The notes: generated from the sequence alone by a model not told the origin. Shown: positions 34,770 to 44,711, numbered from the stretch's first letter. The stretch: DNA of 46,525 nt from an uncultured Clostridium sp. (GCA_900553945.1 USFR01000013.1:1-46525), one strand, 5' to 3'. Translations and numbers: made by a program.

Positions 34770-37052
34770 TTAATCTAAAACTTCTAATCCAGCATATTTC
34801 GCCATTAGACGTTTGTGTCCTATTTTGTCAAATGTAATATCAACCTTTGCATCATCGCCTTCGGCTTCAACATAGTTGATTTTTCCTTCACCAAACTTTT
34901 TGTGATATACTCGTTGCCCTGCTCTATATATACTAATATCAACACTTGCATTTGCTGGCTTTTTAGTTAAGTTATTCAAAAAGCTTTCTGCTGTTCTGAA
35001 ACTATATTGCATTGCTGGCTTTGATGATTTTACTTCATCAGATGTATATGATGTAACATGACTATTTCCATACTTCCATTCATATTGATAATCTTCATAT
35101 GTTTTTTGTGGCTTGTCTTCAAAGTTTTCGTCAAATCCGTCCATTAATTCTTTTGGAATTTCTTTAACGAATCTTGAAACTTGGTTGCAACTTGTTGAAC
35201 CAAATATTGTTCTTTGACGTGCACAACTTATAAATAAATTTTGTTTTGCTCTTGTGATTCCAACATAGCATAATCTACGTTCTTCTTCTAGTTCTTTAGG
35301 TTCTCCTATTGATTTGTATCCTGGGAAAATTCCTTCTTCCATACCAACTAAGAATACTACTGGGAATTCAAGTCCTTTTGCACTGTGTAGTGTCATTAAT
35401 GTAACTGTATCTTCTTGATCATCTGCATTATCAAGGTCGCTTGAAAGTGTGATTCCTTCTAAGAATTCTTCTAATGAATTTTCTGCCATTTGCTCTTCAA
35501 ATTCCATTGCAACTGTTAAAAATTCTTCAATATTTTCAAGTCTTGTTTCTGCTTCTGTTGTGTCTTCATCTTCTAGTGCCTTCGTGTAACCTGTTTTATT
35601 TAATGTTTCTTTTATTAAGTCTGATATTTTTATGTTGTCCTTTTTAGCTCTTAATTCTTCTATTTGTGATACAAATTCTCTTGAATTTACAAAAACTCTA
35701 TTTAATCCAAATTCGTCTGCTCTTTTGATTACGTCATACATTGACGTTTCAGATTGAACAGCAATTTGTTGTACATTATCCAAACTTGTTTTTCCTATTC
35801 CTCTTTTAGGTTCATTTATTATTCTTGTTAAACTTAGGTTGTCAGAAGGATTTTGGATTAATCTTAAATATGCAATTGTGTCTTTTATTTCTTTTCTTTC
35901 ATAGAATTTTAAACCACCTATTATTTTGTATGGAACGTTTTCTCTTCTTAAAATATCCTCTATACTACGTGATTGGCTGTTCATTCTGTATAAAACAGCA
36001 AAGTCGTTATATGTCATATATTCTTCTCTACGAAGTCTATTTATATTTTCAACAACAAAGTTTGCTTCATCATATTCGTCATTTCCTCTGAAAACTGTTA
36101 TCATTCCACCTTTGCCATTTTCTGTCCAAAGTTTTTTCTCATATTTTGTTTCATTGTTTTTAATTACTGCATTTGCAGCATCTAAAATATTTTGTGTACA
36201 TCTATAATTTTGCTCTAATTTAATTATTTTCGTTCCTGGAAAGTCTTTTTCAAAATTTAAAATATTTGTTATGTCTGCACCTCTAAAAGAATATATTCCC
36301 TGATCATTATCTCCAACAACTGTAATGTTTCCATGACGTGCTGCTAATATTGAAACAAGTGTAAATTGAGCTTTGTTAGTATCCTGATACTCATCTACTA
36401 AAACATACTCAAATTTATTTGAATAATATTCTAAAACGTCTGGATTTTCAGATAAAATTCTGATTGTGTAATTTATAATATCATCAAAATCTATAGCATT
36501 ATTTTCTCTTAATCTTTTTTGATATGATTCATAAATTTTTGCAATTGTTTCTTTTCTTATTTCGTTGTTCGTTCTTAATTTGTATGCATCTGGTTCTAGC
36601 ATTTCATTTTTTGCATTACTAATTTCTGAAAGTACTGCTCTGTCATTAAGCATTTTGTCATCAACATTTAATTGTTTTAAACATTGTTTTACAAGTGTAC
36701 GTTGATCTGAAGAATCAAAAATTATAAAAGAAGATGTAAATCCTATTCTGTCAATATATCTTCTTAAAATTCTTACGCATATTGAGTGGAATGTTCCAAT
36801 CCACATATCTTTTGCAACATCTCCAATAAGGTTTTCAACTCTTTCTTTCATTTCATTTGCTGCTTTGTTTGTAAATGTTATTGCTAAAATGCTCCATGGT
36901 TTTACATTTTTTTCTTGCATTAAATATGCAATTTTATGTGTCAAAACTTTTGTCTTTCCTGAGCCAGCACCAGCTATTACAAGGCATGGTCCTTCTGTTG
37001 AAAGAACTGCTTCTTTTTGTTTATCATTAAGTACATCTATTATATCATTCAT
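34770..37052 (-). CDS. pcrA: ATP-dependent DNA helicase PcrA (UvrD/Rep family)
   Basis: Superfamily 1A 3'-to-5' helicase for repair and for clearing replication blocks. The 760 residues show all main motifs: GAGSGKTKVLTHKIA (Walker A), ITFTNKAANEMKERV, VDEYQDTN (motif II), GDNDQGIYSFRGAD (III), QNYRCTQNIL (IV), TLMTLHSAKGLEFPVVF (V) and RLCYVGITRAK (VI). The C-terminus ends in the PcrA Tudor-like module (GQRVYHKKFGEGKINYVEAE), which binds RNA polymerase in relatives. GAGGG precedes the ATG by about 12 bases. Monocistronic. In many Firmicutes ligA follows; here a palindrome-rich gap follows. Confidence 0.96.
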   Translation of the reverse strand: MNDIIDVLNDKQKEAVLSTEGPCLVIAGAGSGKTKVLTHKIAYLMQEKNVKPWSILAITFTNKAANEMKERVENLIGDVAKDMWIGTFHSICVRILRRYIDRIGFTSSFIIFDSSDQRTLVKQCLKQLNVDDKMLNDRAVLSEISNAKNEMLEPDAYKLRTNNEIRKETIAKIYESYQKRLRENNAIDFDDIINYTIRILSENPDVLEYYSNKFEYVLVDEYQDTNKAQFTLVSILAARHGNITVVGDNDQGIYSFRGADITNILNFEKDFPGTKIIKLEQNYRCTQNILDAANAVIKNNETKYEKKLWTENGKGGMITVFRGNDEYDEANFVVENINRLRREEYMTYNDFAVLYRMNSQSRSIEDILRRENVPYKIIGGLKFYERKEIKDTIAYLRLIQNPSDNLSLTRIINEPKRGIGKTSLDNVQQIAVQSETSMYDVIKRADEFGLNRVFVNSREFVSQIEELRAKKDNIKISDLIKETLNKTGYTKALEDEDTTEAETRLENIEEFLTVAMEFEEQMAENSLEEFLEGITLSSDLDNADDQEDTVTLMTLHSAKGLEFPVVFLVGMEEGIFPGYKSIGEPKELEEERRLCYVGITRAKQNLFISCARQRTIFGSTSCNQVSRFVKEIPKELMDGFDENFEDKPQKTYEDYQYEWKYGNSHVTSYTSDEVKSSKPAMQYSFRTAESFLNNLTKKPANASVDISIYRAGQRVYHKKFGEGKINYVEAEGDDAKVDITFDKIGHKRLMAKYAGLEVLD

Positions 37053-37190
37053 TTAATTTTTATCCCTCACTTTTACGAATTTATGTTTGCATTATATAAA
37101 ATTTTTTACCATTTGTAAATAGTGTTTTTATTTTATTTTTCCTTGAATTTTTTCATTTTTTTAATATTCTTTACTTTTTAATTACATCTA

Positions 37191-37220
37191 TTGACATATA
37201 CTCAGTTTTATTTGTAAAAT
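37191..37220 (+). promoter_or_regulatory. Promoter of the small LPKTG protein gene
   Basis: TTGACA, an 18-base spacer, then TAAAAT, ending 35 bp before the ATG at 37255, with ATAGGAGGAT as ribosome binding site. Confidence 0.65.
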
Positions 37221-37254
37221 AAAGTTAATTAAATAATTTTATAGGAGGATTATA

Positions 37255-37653
37255 ATGAAAAACATAAAAAAAGCTTTAGTTTTTGTTGTATCTCTTTTAC
37301 TAATATTTGCTTTTGCTAATTTTTCTTTTGCAAGTTCTATAACAGCAAGAAATACTACAAATGCTAGTGAAAATTCAGTAACAAATAATAGTACCGATAA
37401 TTCAACTGATAATACAGTTTCTAATAATTCTACATCAAATAGAATTACAAATAATTCTTCAAATAGTTTAAATTCAGTTAATCAAACATCAAATACTGCA
37501 AAGACAATTAATACAACAAATTCTTCAGAAGATTTACCAAAAACAGGTATTGATAAAACATATTTCAACTTTGCTATGTTTCTTTTACTTGCATTAGTTT
37601 TAAGTATGTTCTCTCTTGTTCAATACAATAAAATTTCTAAAAAAAATGAATAA
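37255..37653 (+). CDS. Small LPKTG-anchored Asn/Thr/Ser-rich surface protein
   Basis: A 132-residue sortase substrate. A signal peptide (about residues 1-26, cleaved near SFASS) is followed by a low-complexity stalk of Asn, Thr and Ser (about 30-100). The canonical sorting signal LPKTG lies near residue 102, then a membrane helix (YFNFAMFLLLALVLSMFSLV) and the basic tail NKISKKNE. No folded domain lies between signal and anchor, so it resembles a bare stalk, similar in composition to the stalk of the cohesin protein at 2484. It might be a wall spacer or a remnant of a larger protein. A terminator follows. Confidence 0.75.
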   Translation: MKNIKKALVFVVSLLLIFAFANFSFASSITARNTTNASENSVTNNSTDNSTDNTVSNNSTSNRITNNSSNSLNSVNQTSNTAKTINTTNSSEDLPKTGIDKTYFNFAMFLLLALVLSMFSLVQYNKISKKNE

Positions 37654-37657
37654 TATT

Positions 37658-37700
37658 AAAAGGCTTATCTAAAAATATATACTTTTAGAATAAGCCTTTT
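37658..37700 (+). terminator. Terminator of the LPKTG gene
   Basis: Hairpin AAAAGGCTTAT(C)TAAAA paired with TTTTAGAATAAGCCTTTT, whose own right arm ends in TTTT; 5 bp past the stop codon. Confidence 0.8.
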
Positions 37701-37840
37701 GTATTTATTCTTATATTCTGCTATAAGACTACTATCTCATCTTATTATATCGTCTTTCATACTACAAAATATTACATTTTTATTTCTTTTTTGCATTTTT
37801 TATATAATATATAGTTCGAAAATCTTCTCTATTGCATAAA

Positions 37841-37890
37841 AAAATATTGATGCTTAAGCTCTGACTTTGACTTTCAGAATTCAAGCACCA
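37841..37890 (-). terminator. Terminator of prfA
   Basis: Arms TGCTTAAGCTCTGA (37851-37864) and TCAGAATTCAAGCA (37874-37887) pair with two mismatches. On the minus strand the hairpin is followed by a run of seven T (near 37841-37847). It lies 20 bp past the stop at 37910. Confidence 0.75.
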
Positions 37891-37909
37891 CTTTTTAACT
37901 TTTTAATTA

Positions 37910-38971
37910 TTATTCTTGGTCACCTTTTAATTTTTCAGCTCTATCATATGCTGTTATTGCATCAATCATTTCATCTAAGTTTCCATTTAGGAAATCTTCC
38001 ATTTGATATATACTCATTCCAATTCTGTGATCTGTTATTCTTCCTTGTGGATAGTTATAAGTACGAATTTTCTCACTTCTATCACCTGCGCCTACTTGTG
38101 ATTTTCTCTCACTTGCAAGTTCTTCATCTTGTTTTTTCTTTTCCATTTCATAAATTCTTGATTTTAATAATCTCATTGCATATTCTCTGTTTTGAACTTG
38201 TGAACGTTCTGTTTGACATTCAGCAACAATTCCTGTTGGTTCATGGATTAATCTAACTGCAGATGAAGTTTTGTTAACGTGCTGTCCTCCAGCTCCTGAT
38301 GCTCTGAAAACTTCCATTCTTATATCAGCTGGATTTAATTCAACTTCAACGTCTTCAACAACTGGTAATACTGCAACTGTTGCTGTTGATGTATGAATTC
38401 TTCCACTACTTTCTGTGTCTGGAACTCTTTGAACTCTATGAACACCGCTTTCGAATTTTAGTCTACTATAAACTCCTTTTCCTGTTATCATAAAAGAAAT
38501 TTCTTTGTATCCACCTAATTCTGTAGCATTTTCATTTAATACTTCTAATTTCCAGTGCTTTCTTTCTGCATACATTGAATACATTCTAAATAATGTACCT
38601 GCAAATAGTGCTGCTTCTTCTCCACCAGCACCCCCACGAATTTCACAAATTATATTCTTCTCATCATCTTTGTCCTTAGGAATTAATAATAATTTTAATT
38701 CTTCTTCTATTTTAGGTAACTTCTCTCTACACTCTGCCATTTGCATTTCTGCTAACTCTTTTAAGTCCTTATCTGCAAGCATTTCTTGTGCTTCATCGTA
38801 TGCACCTTTAACTTTTTTGTATTCTCTATATTTTTCTACTATATCTGTCATATCGCTGTGTTCTTTCATTAAGTTTTTCCATTCATTTTGTCTTGAAATA
38901 ACCTCTGGATCACTTATAAGTTTGTTCAACTCTTCATAACGTTTTTCAACAGCTTCTAATTTTTGAAACAT
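37910..38971 (-). CDS. prfA: Peptide chain release factor 1
   Basis: Recognises UAA and UAG on the ribosome and triggers release of the finished chain. The 353 residues carry the universal GGQ motif (Gly228-Gly229-Gln230 in GAGGQHVNKTSSAVRL), the RF1-type recognition tripeptide PDT in RVPDTESSGRIHTS (RF2 would have SPF), and a helical N-terminal domain. No programmed frameshift is present, as expected for RF1. AAAGGAGAGAG precedes the ATG. The modification enzyme PrmC, often adjacent, is not in the window. Downstream of tatD by 81 bp. Confidence 0.97.
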   Translation of the reverse strand: MFQKLEAVEKRYEELNKLISDPEVISRQNEWKNLMKEHSDMTDIVEKYREYKKVKGAYDEAQEMLADKDLKELAEMQMAECREKLPKIEEELKLLLIPKDKDDEKNIICEIRGGAGGEEAALFAGTLFRMYSMYAERKHWKLEVLNENATELGGYKEISFMITGKGVYSRLKFESGVHRVQRVPDTESSGRIHTSTATVAVLPVVEDVEVELNPADIRMEVFRASGAGGQHVNKTSSAVRLIHEPTGIVAECQTERSQVQNREYAMRLLKSRIYEMEKKKQDEELASERKSQVGAGDRSEKIRTYNYPQGRITDHRIGMSIYQMEDFLNGNLDEMIDAITAYDRAEKLKGDQE

Positions 38972-39052
38972 AAAACTCTCTCCTTTAAATTTTTAACATT
39001 TCAATTATACATGATTTTCACGCATTTTTCAAGGGTTTCACATATATTGATA

Positions 39053-39820
39053 TTAATCCTCGATTTTAAATATTCTTTTAGCATTATTTTTTGTACGTTC
39101 GGCAACATCGGCAAGTGGAACATTTTTTACTTCTGCTATTTTCATTGCTACATATTTTACAAATAATGATGTATTTGTTTCTCCTCTATGTGGTTCTGGC
39201 GCTAAGTAAGGGCTATCTGTCTCAATTAATATTCTATCCATTGGTACAAGCTCTATGCAACCAGTTGATTTTGCATTTTTAAATGTTACATTTCCACTAA
39301 AAGATATATAAAATCCAAGTTTTAAGCCTTCCTTTATCAATTCTTGATTTAGTGGGCAACAATGAAATACTCCTTTATTTTTCGGACAATATTCTTTTAA
39401 GATTTGGATCGTATCCATTACTGCTTCTCTAGTATGAATTACAATTGGCAAGTCTAATCTATCTGCCATTTTTATTTGCTCAACAAATATTTTTTTCTGC
39501 AATTCTTTATTTTCTTTATTCCAATGATAGTCTAGTCCAATCTCTCCAATTGCTACGCATTTAGGATCTTTAGCGATTTTTTCAAGTTTTTCAAGTTCTT
39601 TTTCCACATTATCGTTTATATCATTTGGTGAAATTCCACAAGTTGCGAACATATGGTGATATTTTTTTGTGAAATTTATTGCATCTTCTGAAGATTTTAA
39701 ACTATATCCTGCACAAACGATGTTAGTTATTTCATCGTTATACATTTTTTTAATTAGTTCATCTCTATTTTGAATGAATCTCTCATCATTGTAATGTGCA
39801 TGTGAATCGAAAAAATTCAT
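39053..39820 (-). CDS. tatD: TatD family metal-dependent DNase
   Basis: A 255-residue TIM-barrel metal-dependent hydrolase; relatives are 3'-5' exonucleases. Metal ligands are visible: FDSHAHY (HxH), GEIGLDYHW, IHTREAV, FHCCPLN and ETDSPYLAPEPHRGETN. AAGGAGGATATT precedes the ATG. It lies between smc and prfA, both on the same strand; the 81-bp gap to prfA could allow co-transcription. Confidence 0.94.
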   Translation of the reverse strand: MNFFDSHAHYNDERFIQNRDELIKKMYNDEITNIVCAGYSLKSSEDAINFTKKYHHMFATCGISPNDINDNVEKELEKLEKIAKDPKCVAIGEIGLDYHWNKENKELQKKIFVEQIKMADRLDLPIVIHTREAVMDTIQILKEYCPKNKGVFHCCPLNQELIKEGLKLGFYISFSGNVTFKNAKSTGCIELVPMDRILIETDSPYLAPEPHRGETNTSLFVKYVAMKIAEVKNVPLADVAERTKNNAKRIFKIED

Positions 39821-40030
39821 AATATCCTCCTTCTATTTATTTTATATAGTATGAAAGTTCTCCAAATTCCCTATTATATAAATTCCACACGCAAATACAT
39901 ATGTGGGCTTTAAAATTGCAAGTGTTAATAATGTCTGCTTATAGACTATACATACTTTTGCTTGCTTTTAAATTCTATTATATAATACAACAATTTTAGT
40001 GGCAGGCTATAAACAGCCTGCCTTCCTTTT
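39821..40030. other. Intergenic region between smc and tatD
   Basis: About 210 bases without a gene. The notable item is a perfect hairpin GGCAGGCT-ATAAAC-AGCCTGCC (40001-40022), unusually GC-rich for the region. Its T-run lies on the plus-strand side, pointing into the end of smc rather than away from it. A possible plus-strand promoter, TTGCTT-17 bases-TATAAT, lies at about 39960-39985. Confidence 0.55.
40001..40022. terminator. GC-rich hairpin at the 3' end of smc
   Basis: Perfect 8-bp stem GGCAGGCT/AGCCTGCC with a 6-base loop, 8 bp past the smc stop. It is the likely smc terminator by position, but the following T-tract is on the plus strand. Confidence 0.65.
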
Positions 40031-43000
40031 TTATTTTTTTTGTTCTTTTAAGTCCAGTGATAATAATTTTGAAATACCGTTTTCTTGCATTGTAATACCA
40101 TAAACAGTATTTGCAGCTTCCATAGTTCCTTTTCTGTGTGTAATTACAAGGAACTGTGAATTTTGTGCGAATTTTTTTAAATATTCGGCAAAACGATAAA
40201 CGTTAACATCATCAAGTGCCGCTTCAATTTCATCCAGTACACAGAATGGTGCTGGATTTATTTTTAAAATTGCAAATAAAAGTGCAATTGCTGTGAAAGC
40301 TCTTTCTCCACCTGATAATAACATCATATTTTGAAGTTTCTTTCCTGGTGGTTGAACTTCAATTTCTATTCCAGATTCCAAAATATTTTCTTCATCTGTT
40401 AATTTTAGCTCTGCTCTACCGCCACCAAATAGTTCCATAAATACTTCTGAGAAGTTTTTATTAATAATTTTAAATCTTTCCTCAAATTGTTTTTTCATAA
40501 CTGATGTCATGTCAGAAATAACATTTCTTAACTTAGCCATTGTTGTTTCTAAGTCTAAACGTTGTTCATTCATAAAGTCATAACGTTCTTTTAACTTTTT
40601 ATATTCTTCTATTGAATCTATGTTAACACTGCCTAATTCCTTCATTTGGCTACGCAATTCATTAACTTGTTTTTGAACTTCAGCAACATTTTTAGGCTCT
40701 TGATATTCTCCTGGATCATTTGGAGTAATTTCGTATTCTTCCCACATTTTTGAGATAATTTGTTCAAGTTCAACTTCATATTTTGACTTCTTAATATCTG
40801 CTTTATTAATTTGCTCTTTTAATCCATCAATCTTTTCCATTTGATCTGTGAAGTTTTCTTCTGTTTCTTCTAATTTAGCATTTTTAGCTATTCTATCATT
40901 TTTTAATTCTTCAACTTTGTTACCACTATTTGAAACTTCCTTAATCAAATTTTCAATTTGTGTATTTAATTCTTCATTTGTTAATTCTAATTTTTTATTG
41001 TCTTCAATGATTTTTTCTTTTTGATCTTGTTTATTTGTAGTTGAAATATTAATATTTTCAATGTCTTTATTAATTCTTTCAACGATTTCGTCAATTGAGG
41101 CTTCACTTTCATCAAATGATGATACAGAAATTTTCAAGTTTGTAATATCAAAATTCAAGTCGTCAACAATGCTTTGGGTTTCTTTATTGTTTGATGCGAA
41201 TTCTTCAATTTCTTTATTTAAGTTATTGTTCTCTTCATCTAATGCTAATATTTTGTCATTTAAATCTTTTTGTGTTTCTTTGTTTATATTTAACTGTTCG
41301 TCAATTGATTTATCTTCTTCACGCAATTTTTCAAGTCTTTTTTCGACTTTAGAAACAGCTTCCTCAATTGAAATAACTTTTTGTTTTTCTGTTGCATACA
41401 CAATTTCAATATCTTTTAATTCATTATCTAAAGCTGTAACTTCTTCTAATAAATCTTCTATTGAACTTTCGTAATCTTCTTTTTCCTTTTTCAAATTAGC
41501 GATTTTTTCTTGCAATTTGGCTATATATTTCTTCAAATCCTCTATTTCCCTAGATCTTCCCAAGATGTTAACTGTTTTTGTAGAAACACTACCACCACTA
41601 ATTGCTCCAGATGGATTAAGAACATCTCCTTCAAGTGTTACAATTCTGAATCCATAAGAGTTTTTTCTTGCAATTGCAATCGCATTATCCATATTGTCAA
41701 CAATTAAAGTTCTTCCTAATAAGCTTAATATAATCTGCTCATATTTTTTATCGAATTTTACTAAATCTGATGCTATTCCTATAACACCTTTTTCAGTTTT
41801 TATTTTATCTAATTTTTTTCCTTTAACTGAGCTAATTGGCAAGAAACTTGCTCTACCTAAATTAAATTTTCTTAAATGATTTACAAGTTTTTTAGCATCT
41901 TCTTCTGTGTCTGTAACTATGTTTTGCATTGTTTGACCTAAACACATTTCTATTGCAACTTCATATTCTTTTGGAACGCTAACTAAATTAGCAATTACAC
42001 CATGTACACCTTTTTTTAATGAGCTATCTTTTTCACAATCTTGCAATATTGCCTTTACACTTCTAATGTAACCTTCTTTTTCTTTTTCTGTTTCAATAAG
42101 AAATTTTAGTCTTGAGTCTTTCATTCTCATTTCTGATTCTGCTTGATTGATTTTTAAATCATAATCTTTTAATTTGGTTTCTGCTTCATTTCTTTTATTT
42201 TCTATTTCATTTAAGTTGTTTTTTATTTTTTCTCTTTTTGCCTCTATTTCAGCAAATTTTTGAGAAATTTCTGACTTTGTCATACGTGAAGAATCTAGTT
42301 CTGATATGTTTGAATTGATTTCTTCTTCAATTACTTTTTTTCTTGCTTTTGAGTTTTCAACATTAGCTACTAATGTTGAGATTGTATTTGAAATTTCATA
42401 TTTTTCATCTGTATTGTCTTCTACTTTTTTCTTTTTAGTTTCCATTTCTAATTCTTTAGAAGACATTTTGTCGGTTAATTCTTTTAAGCTTGCTTCTTTT
42501 TCTTCAAGTTCTTTAGCAAACTTTTCTTTATTTTCTGTTAAATTAATTTTTTTACTATTTTTCTGATTTTTTTCTTCTTCAAGAATTTTAAGTCTTTCAT
42601 CATTTTCAATAATTTCTTTTTCAAGTCTTTCAAAGTTGCTATTGTTATTGCTTATTTTTTCAAGATTCAAATTGATGTCAGCTTTTATTTGCTCTTTCTT
42701 TTTATCATTTTCAAATCCTAAATTTTGCATTTTTTCAATTTGTTCTGTTATATTATCTAAGCTTGCACGTAGTTTTTCCTTTGTTTCTTGAATGTTAGAT
42801 AATCTCTCGTTTTCACGAACTAATTGCGTATTGTATATATCTTGATCATTTATAACTTCTTCAATTCTTTTTTTGTAATCATTGATATTGTGTATAAATA
42901 ATCCTATTTCAATTGATTTTAATTCATCTCTTAATTTCAAAAATTGTTTAGCTTTTTCTGCTTGAATACGTGTTGGTTCTATGCTTGTCTCGATTTCTGA

Positions 43001-43585
43001 AATAATGTCATTTATTCTAAGTAAATTTAATTTTGCTTGTTCTAATTTCTTTTCAGATTCTGCTTTTCTTACTCTGTATTTTACAATTCCGGCTGCTTCT
43101 TCAAATATATGTCTTCTTTCATCAGATTTATTACTTAAAATTTCATCAATTTTTCCTTGACCTATTATTGAATATCCATCTTTTCCGATACCTGTATCCA
43201 TAAATAGTTCTAATACATCTTTTAATCTACATGGTGTTTTATTTATAAAATAACCTGATTCACCACTCCTATAAATTTTTCTTGTTATTGTTACTTCATT
43301 ATATTCTATTGGTAATTTTTGATCTGAATTATCCATTACCATTGATACTTCGGCAAATCCAACTGATTTTCTGCTTTGAGTTCCTGCAAAAATAACGTCT
43401 TCTGTTTTTGATCCTCTAAGAGATTTCATACTTTGCTCACCAAGTACCCATCTAATTGCATCAGATATGTTACTTTTTCCAGAACCGTTAGGGCCTATAA
43501 CCGTAGTGATTCCAGGCATAAATTCCAAAACTGTTTTGTCTGCAAAAGATTTAAATCCTTGTAATTCTAACTTTTTTAAATACAT
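40031..43585 (-). CDS. smc: Chromosome segregation protein SMC
   Basis: Condensin ATPase that organises and helps segregate the chromosome with ScpA and ScpB. The 1184 residues have the full architecture: N-terminal Walker A GPNGSGKSNISDAIRWVLGE (residues 31-50), a long coiled coil, a hinge around residues 500-650 (GVHGVIANLVSVPKEYEVAI, GRASFLPISSVKG), the return coil, then the signature LLSGGERAFTAIALLFAILK and Walker B PFCVLDEIEAALDD. GAGAAGGAAG precedes the ATG. In many relatives ftsY follows; here tatD and prfA lie downstream. Length normal, no frame break. Confidence 0.97.
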   Translation of the reverse strand: MYLKKLELQGFKSFADKTVLEFMPGITTVIGPNGSGKSNISDAIRWVLGEQSMKSLRGSKTEDVIFAGTQSRKSVGFAEVSMVMDNSDQKLPIEYNEVTITRKIYRSGESGYFINKTPCRLKDVLELFMDTGIGKDGYSIIGQGKIDEILSNKSDERRHIFEEAAGIVKYRVRKAESEKKLEQAKLNLLRINDIISEIETSIEPTRIQAEKAKQFLKLRDELKSIEIGLFIHNINDYKKRIEEVINDQDIYNTQLVRENERLSNIQETKEKLRASLDNITEQIEKMQNLGFENDKKKEQIKADINLNLEKISNNNSNFERLEKEIIENDERLKILEEEKNQKNSKKINLTENKEKFAKELEEKEASLKELTDKMSSKELEMETKKKKVEDNTDEKYEISNTISTLVANVENSKARKKVIEEEINSNISELDSSRMTKSEISQKFAEIEAKREKIKNNLNEIENKRNEAETKLKDYDLKINQAESEMRMKDSRLKFLIETEKEKEGYIRSVKAILQDCEKDSSLKKGVHGVIANLVSVPKEYEVAIEMCLGQTMQNIVTDTEEDAKKLVNHLRKFNLGRASFLPISSVKGKKLDKIKTEKGVIGIASDLVKFDKKYEQIILSLLGRTLIVDNMDNAIAIARKNSYGFRIVTLEGDVLNPSGAISGGSVSTKTVNILGRSREIEDLKKYIAKLQEKIANLKKEKEDYESSIEDLLEEVTALDNELKDIEIVYATEKQKVISIEEAVSKVEKRLEKLREEDKSIDEQLNINKETQKDLNDKILALDEENNNLNKEIEEFASNNKETQSIVDDLNFDITNLKISVSSFDESEASIDEIVERINKDIENINISTTNKQDQKEKIIEDNKKLELTNEELNTQIENLIKEVSNSGNKVEELKNDRIAKNAKLEETEENFTDQMEKIDGLKEQINKADIKKSKYEVELEQIISKMWEEYEITPNDPGEYQEPKNVAEVQKQVNELRSQMKELGSVNIDSIEEYKKLKERYDFMNEQRLDLETTMAKLRNVISDMTSVMKKQFEERFKIINKNFSEVFMELFGGGRAELKLTDEENILESGIEIEVQPPGKKLQNMMLLSGGERAFTAIALLFAILKINPAPFCVLDEIEAALDDVNVYRFAEYLKKFAQNSQFLVITHRKGTMEAANTVYGITMQENGISKLLSLDLKEQKK

Positions 43586-43766
43586 TTTATCTTCCTTCTC
43601 TTAATTACATTTTTTCTCCAAAATTACACATACTTATCATATATTAATTTTTAAATTTTATCAAGCACTTTTCCTTGACCAAATCATTTCTTAGAGATAT
43701 TATATAAATTAGATGTAGACTTTTTTGAGATTACATTTTAAATTTACTAAAGATAGGAGAAAAAGA

Positions 43767-44708
43767 ATGAAAGAAGAATTCGATTTTTATGACCGAACAT
43801 CTTTGAAATCATATAATCTAGATTCATCAATGAGATATCAGCTTGCTTGTTTAGATAGTCTTGATGTTTTTACAAGAAAGCATTGTGAAAATGTTGCTGC
43901 TATTACTTGCCGTTTGTGTGAGTATTTGCATATGCAAGATGGATTTACAATTTATTGTACTATTTGTGCATATCTTCACGATCTAGGCAAATTGTTTATT
44001 CCTCCTTCTATTTTGCAAAAACAAGCTAAGCTTACAGATGAAGAATATGAAATAATGAAAACTCATACTACAATTGGGTATGATATGTGTATGAAGGATT
44101 TGAAATTGCGACCTTATGCTGCTGGTCCATATTATCACCATGAAGCACTTAATGGCTCTGGTTACCCACAAGGTCTTGTTGCAAAAGACATACCTTATGA
44201 AGCTCAAATCATTCGTGTTGCTGATGAGTATGATGCTATTACTTCTAAAAGACAATATAAAACACATATTGGTACTGTTGATACTTTAAAAATATTAATT
44301 GAGAATGCTACTCCAGTAAAGCCTAAAGATGGTATGCGTGGTGTTATAAAAGATTCTTCTGTGGGTAAAATAGATAAAAAAATATTAAAGGCTCTTTTCA
44401 AGGTTATTATTGATGATACTGAGTATGAGATTTCTGCTAGAATTGAGTATTTGGACTTTGTTAAGGAAGAAATTGCTCGTTTAAATAATGCTGAAAAATA
44501 TTATAAAAAATATTTGGCAACACCTTTTAAGAGTAAAAAAGAGTATTATCAACAAGGTGTTGAAATGTACTTAAGAAAAATGAATGGTGAGACAATTGAT
44601 AATTTTGAAACTGTTTTAAATCAATATAAAGAATCTTATATTGATAGAAAGAAACATATTGATCAGTTGTATCAGGAGATTAAAGATATAAAGAAATTAA
44701 GAGTATAG
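43767..44708 (+). CDS. HD-GYP domain protein, probable cyclic di-GMP phosphodiesterase
   Basis: A 313-residue cytosolic protein. The start is ATG at 43767, because AGGAG lies 7 bases upstream; a TTG at 43725 has no site. The HD-GYP domain shows RKHCENVAAITCRLCEYL, the metal pair HDLGK, KLTDEEYEIMKTHTTIGYDM, and HHEALNGSGYPQGL with intact GYP, then RVADEYDAIT. By family it hydrolyses cyclic di-GMP. The C-terminal ~100 residues are helical and charged, without an obvious sensor. It diverges from smc and ends at a strong terminator. It is the natural counterpart of the receiver-GGDEF protein at 31333. Confidence 0.92.
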   Translation: MKEEFDFYDRTSLKSYNLDSSMRYQLACLDSLDVFTRKHCENVAAITCRLCEYLHMQDGFTIYCTICAYLHDLGKLFIPPSILQKQAKLTDEEYEIMKTHTTIGYDMCMKDLKLRPYAAGPYYHHEALNGSGYPQGLVAKDIPYEAQIIRVADEYDAITSKRQYKTHIGTVDTLKILIENATPVKPKDGMRGVIKDSSVGKIDKKILKALFKVIIDDTEYEISARIEYLDFVKEEIARLNNAEKYYKKYLATPFKSKKEYYQQGVEMYLRKMNGETIDNFETVLNQYKESYIDRKKHIDQLYQEIKDIKKLRV

Positions 44709-44711
44709 TAA

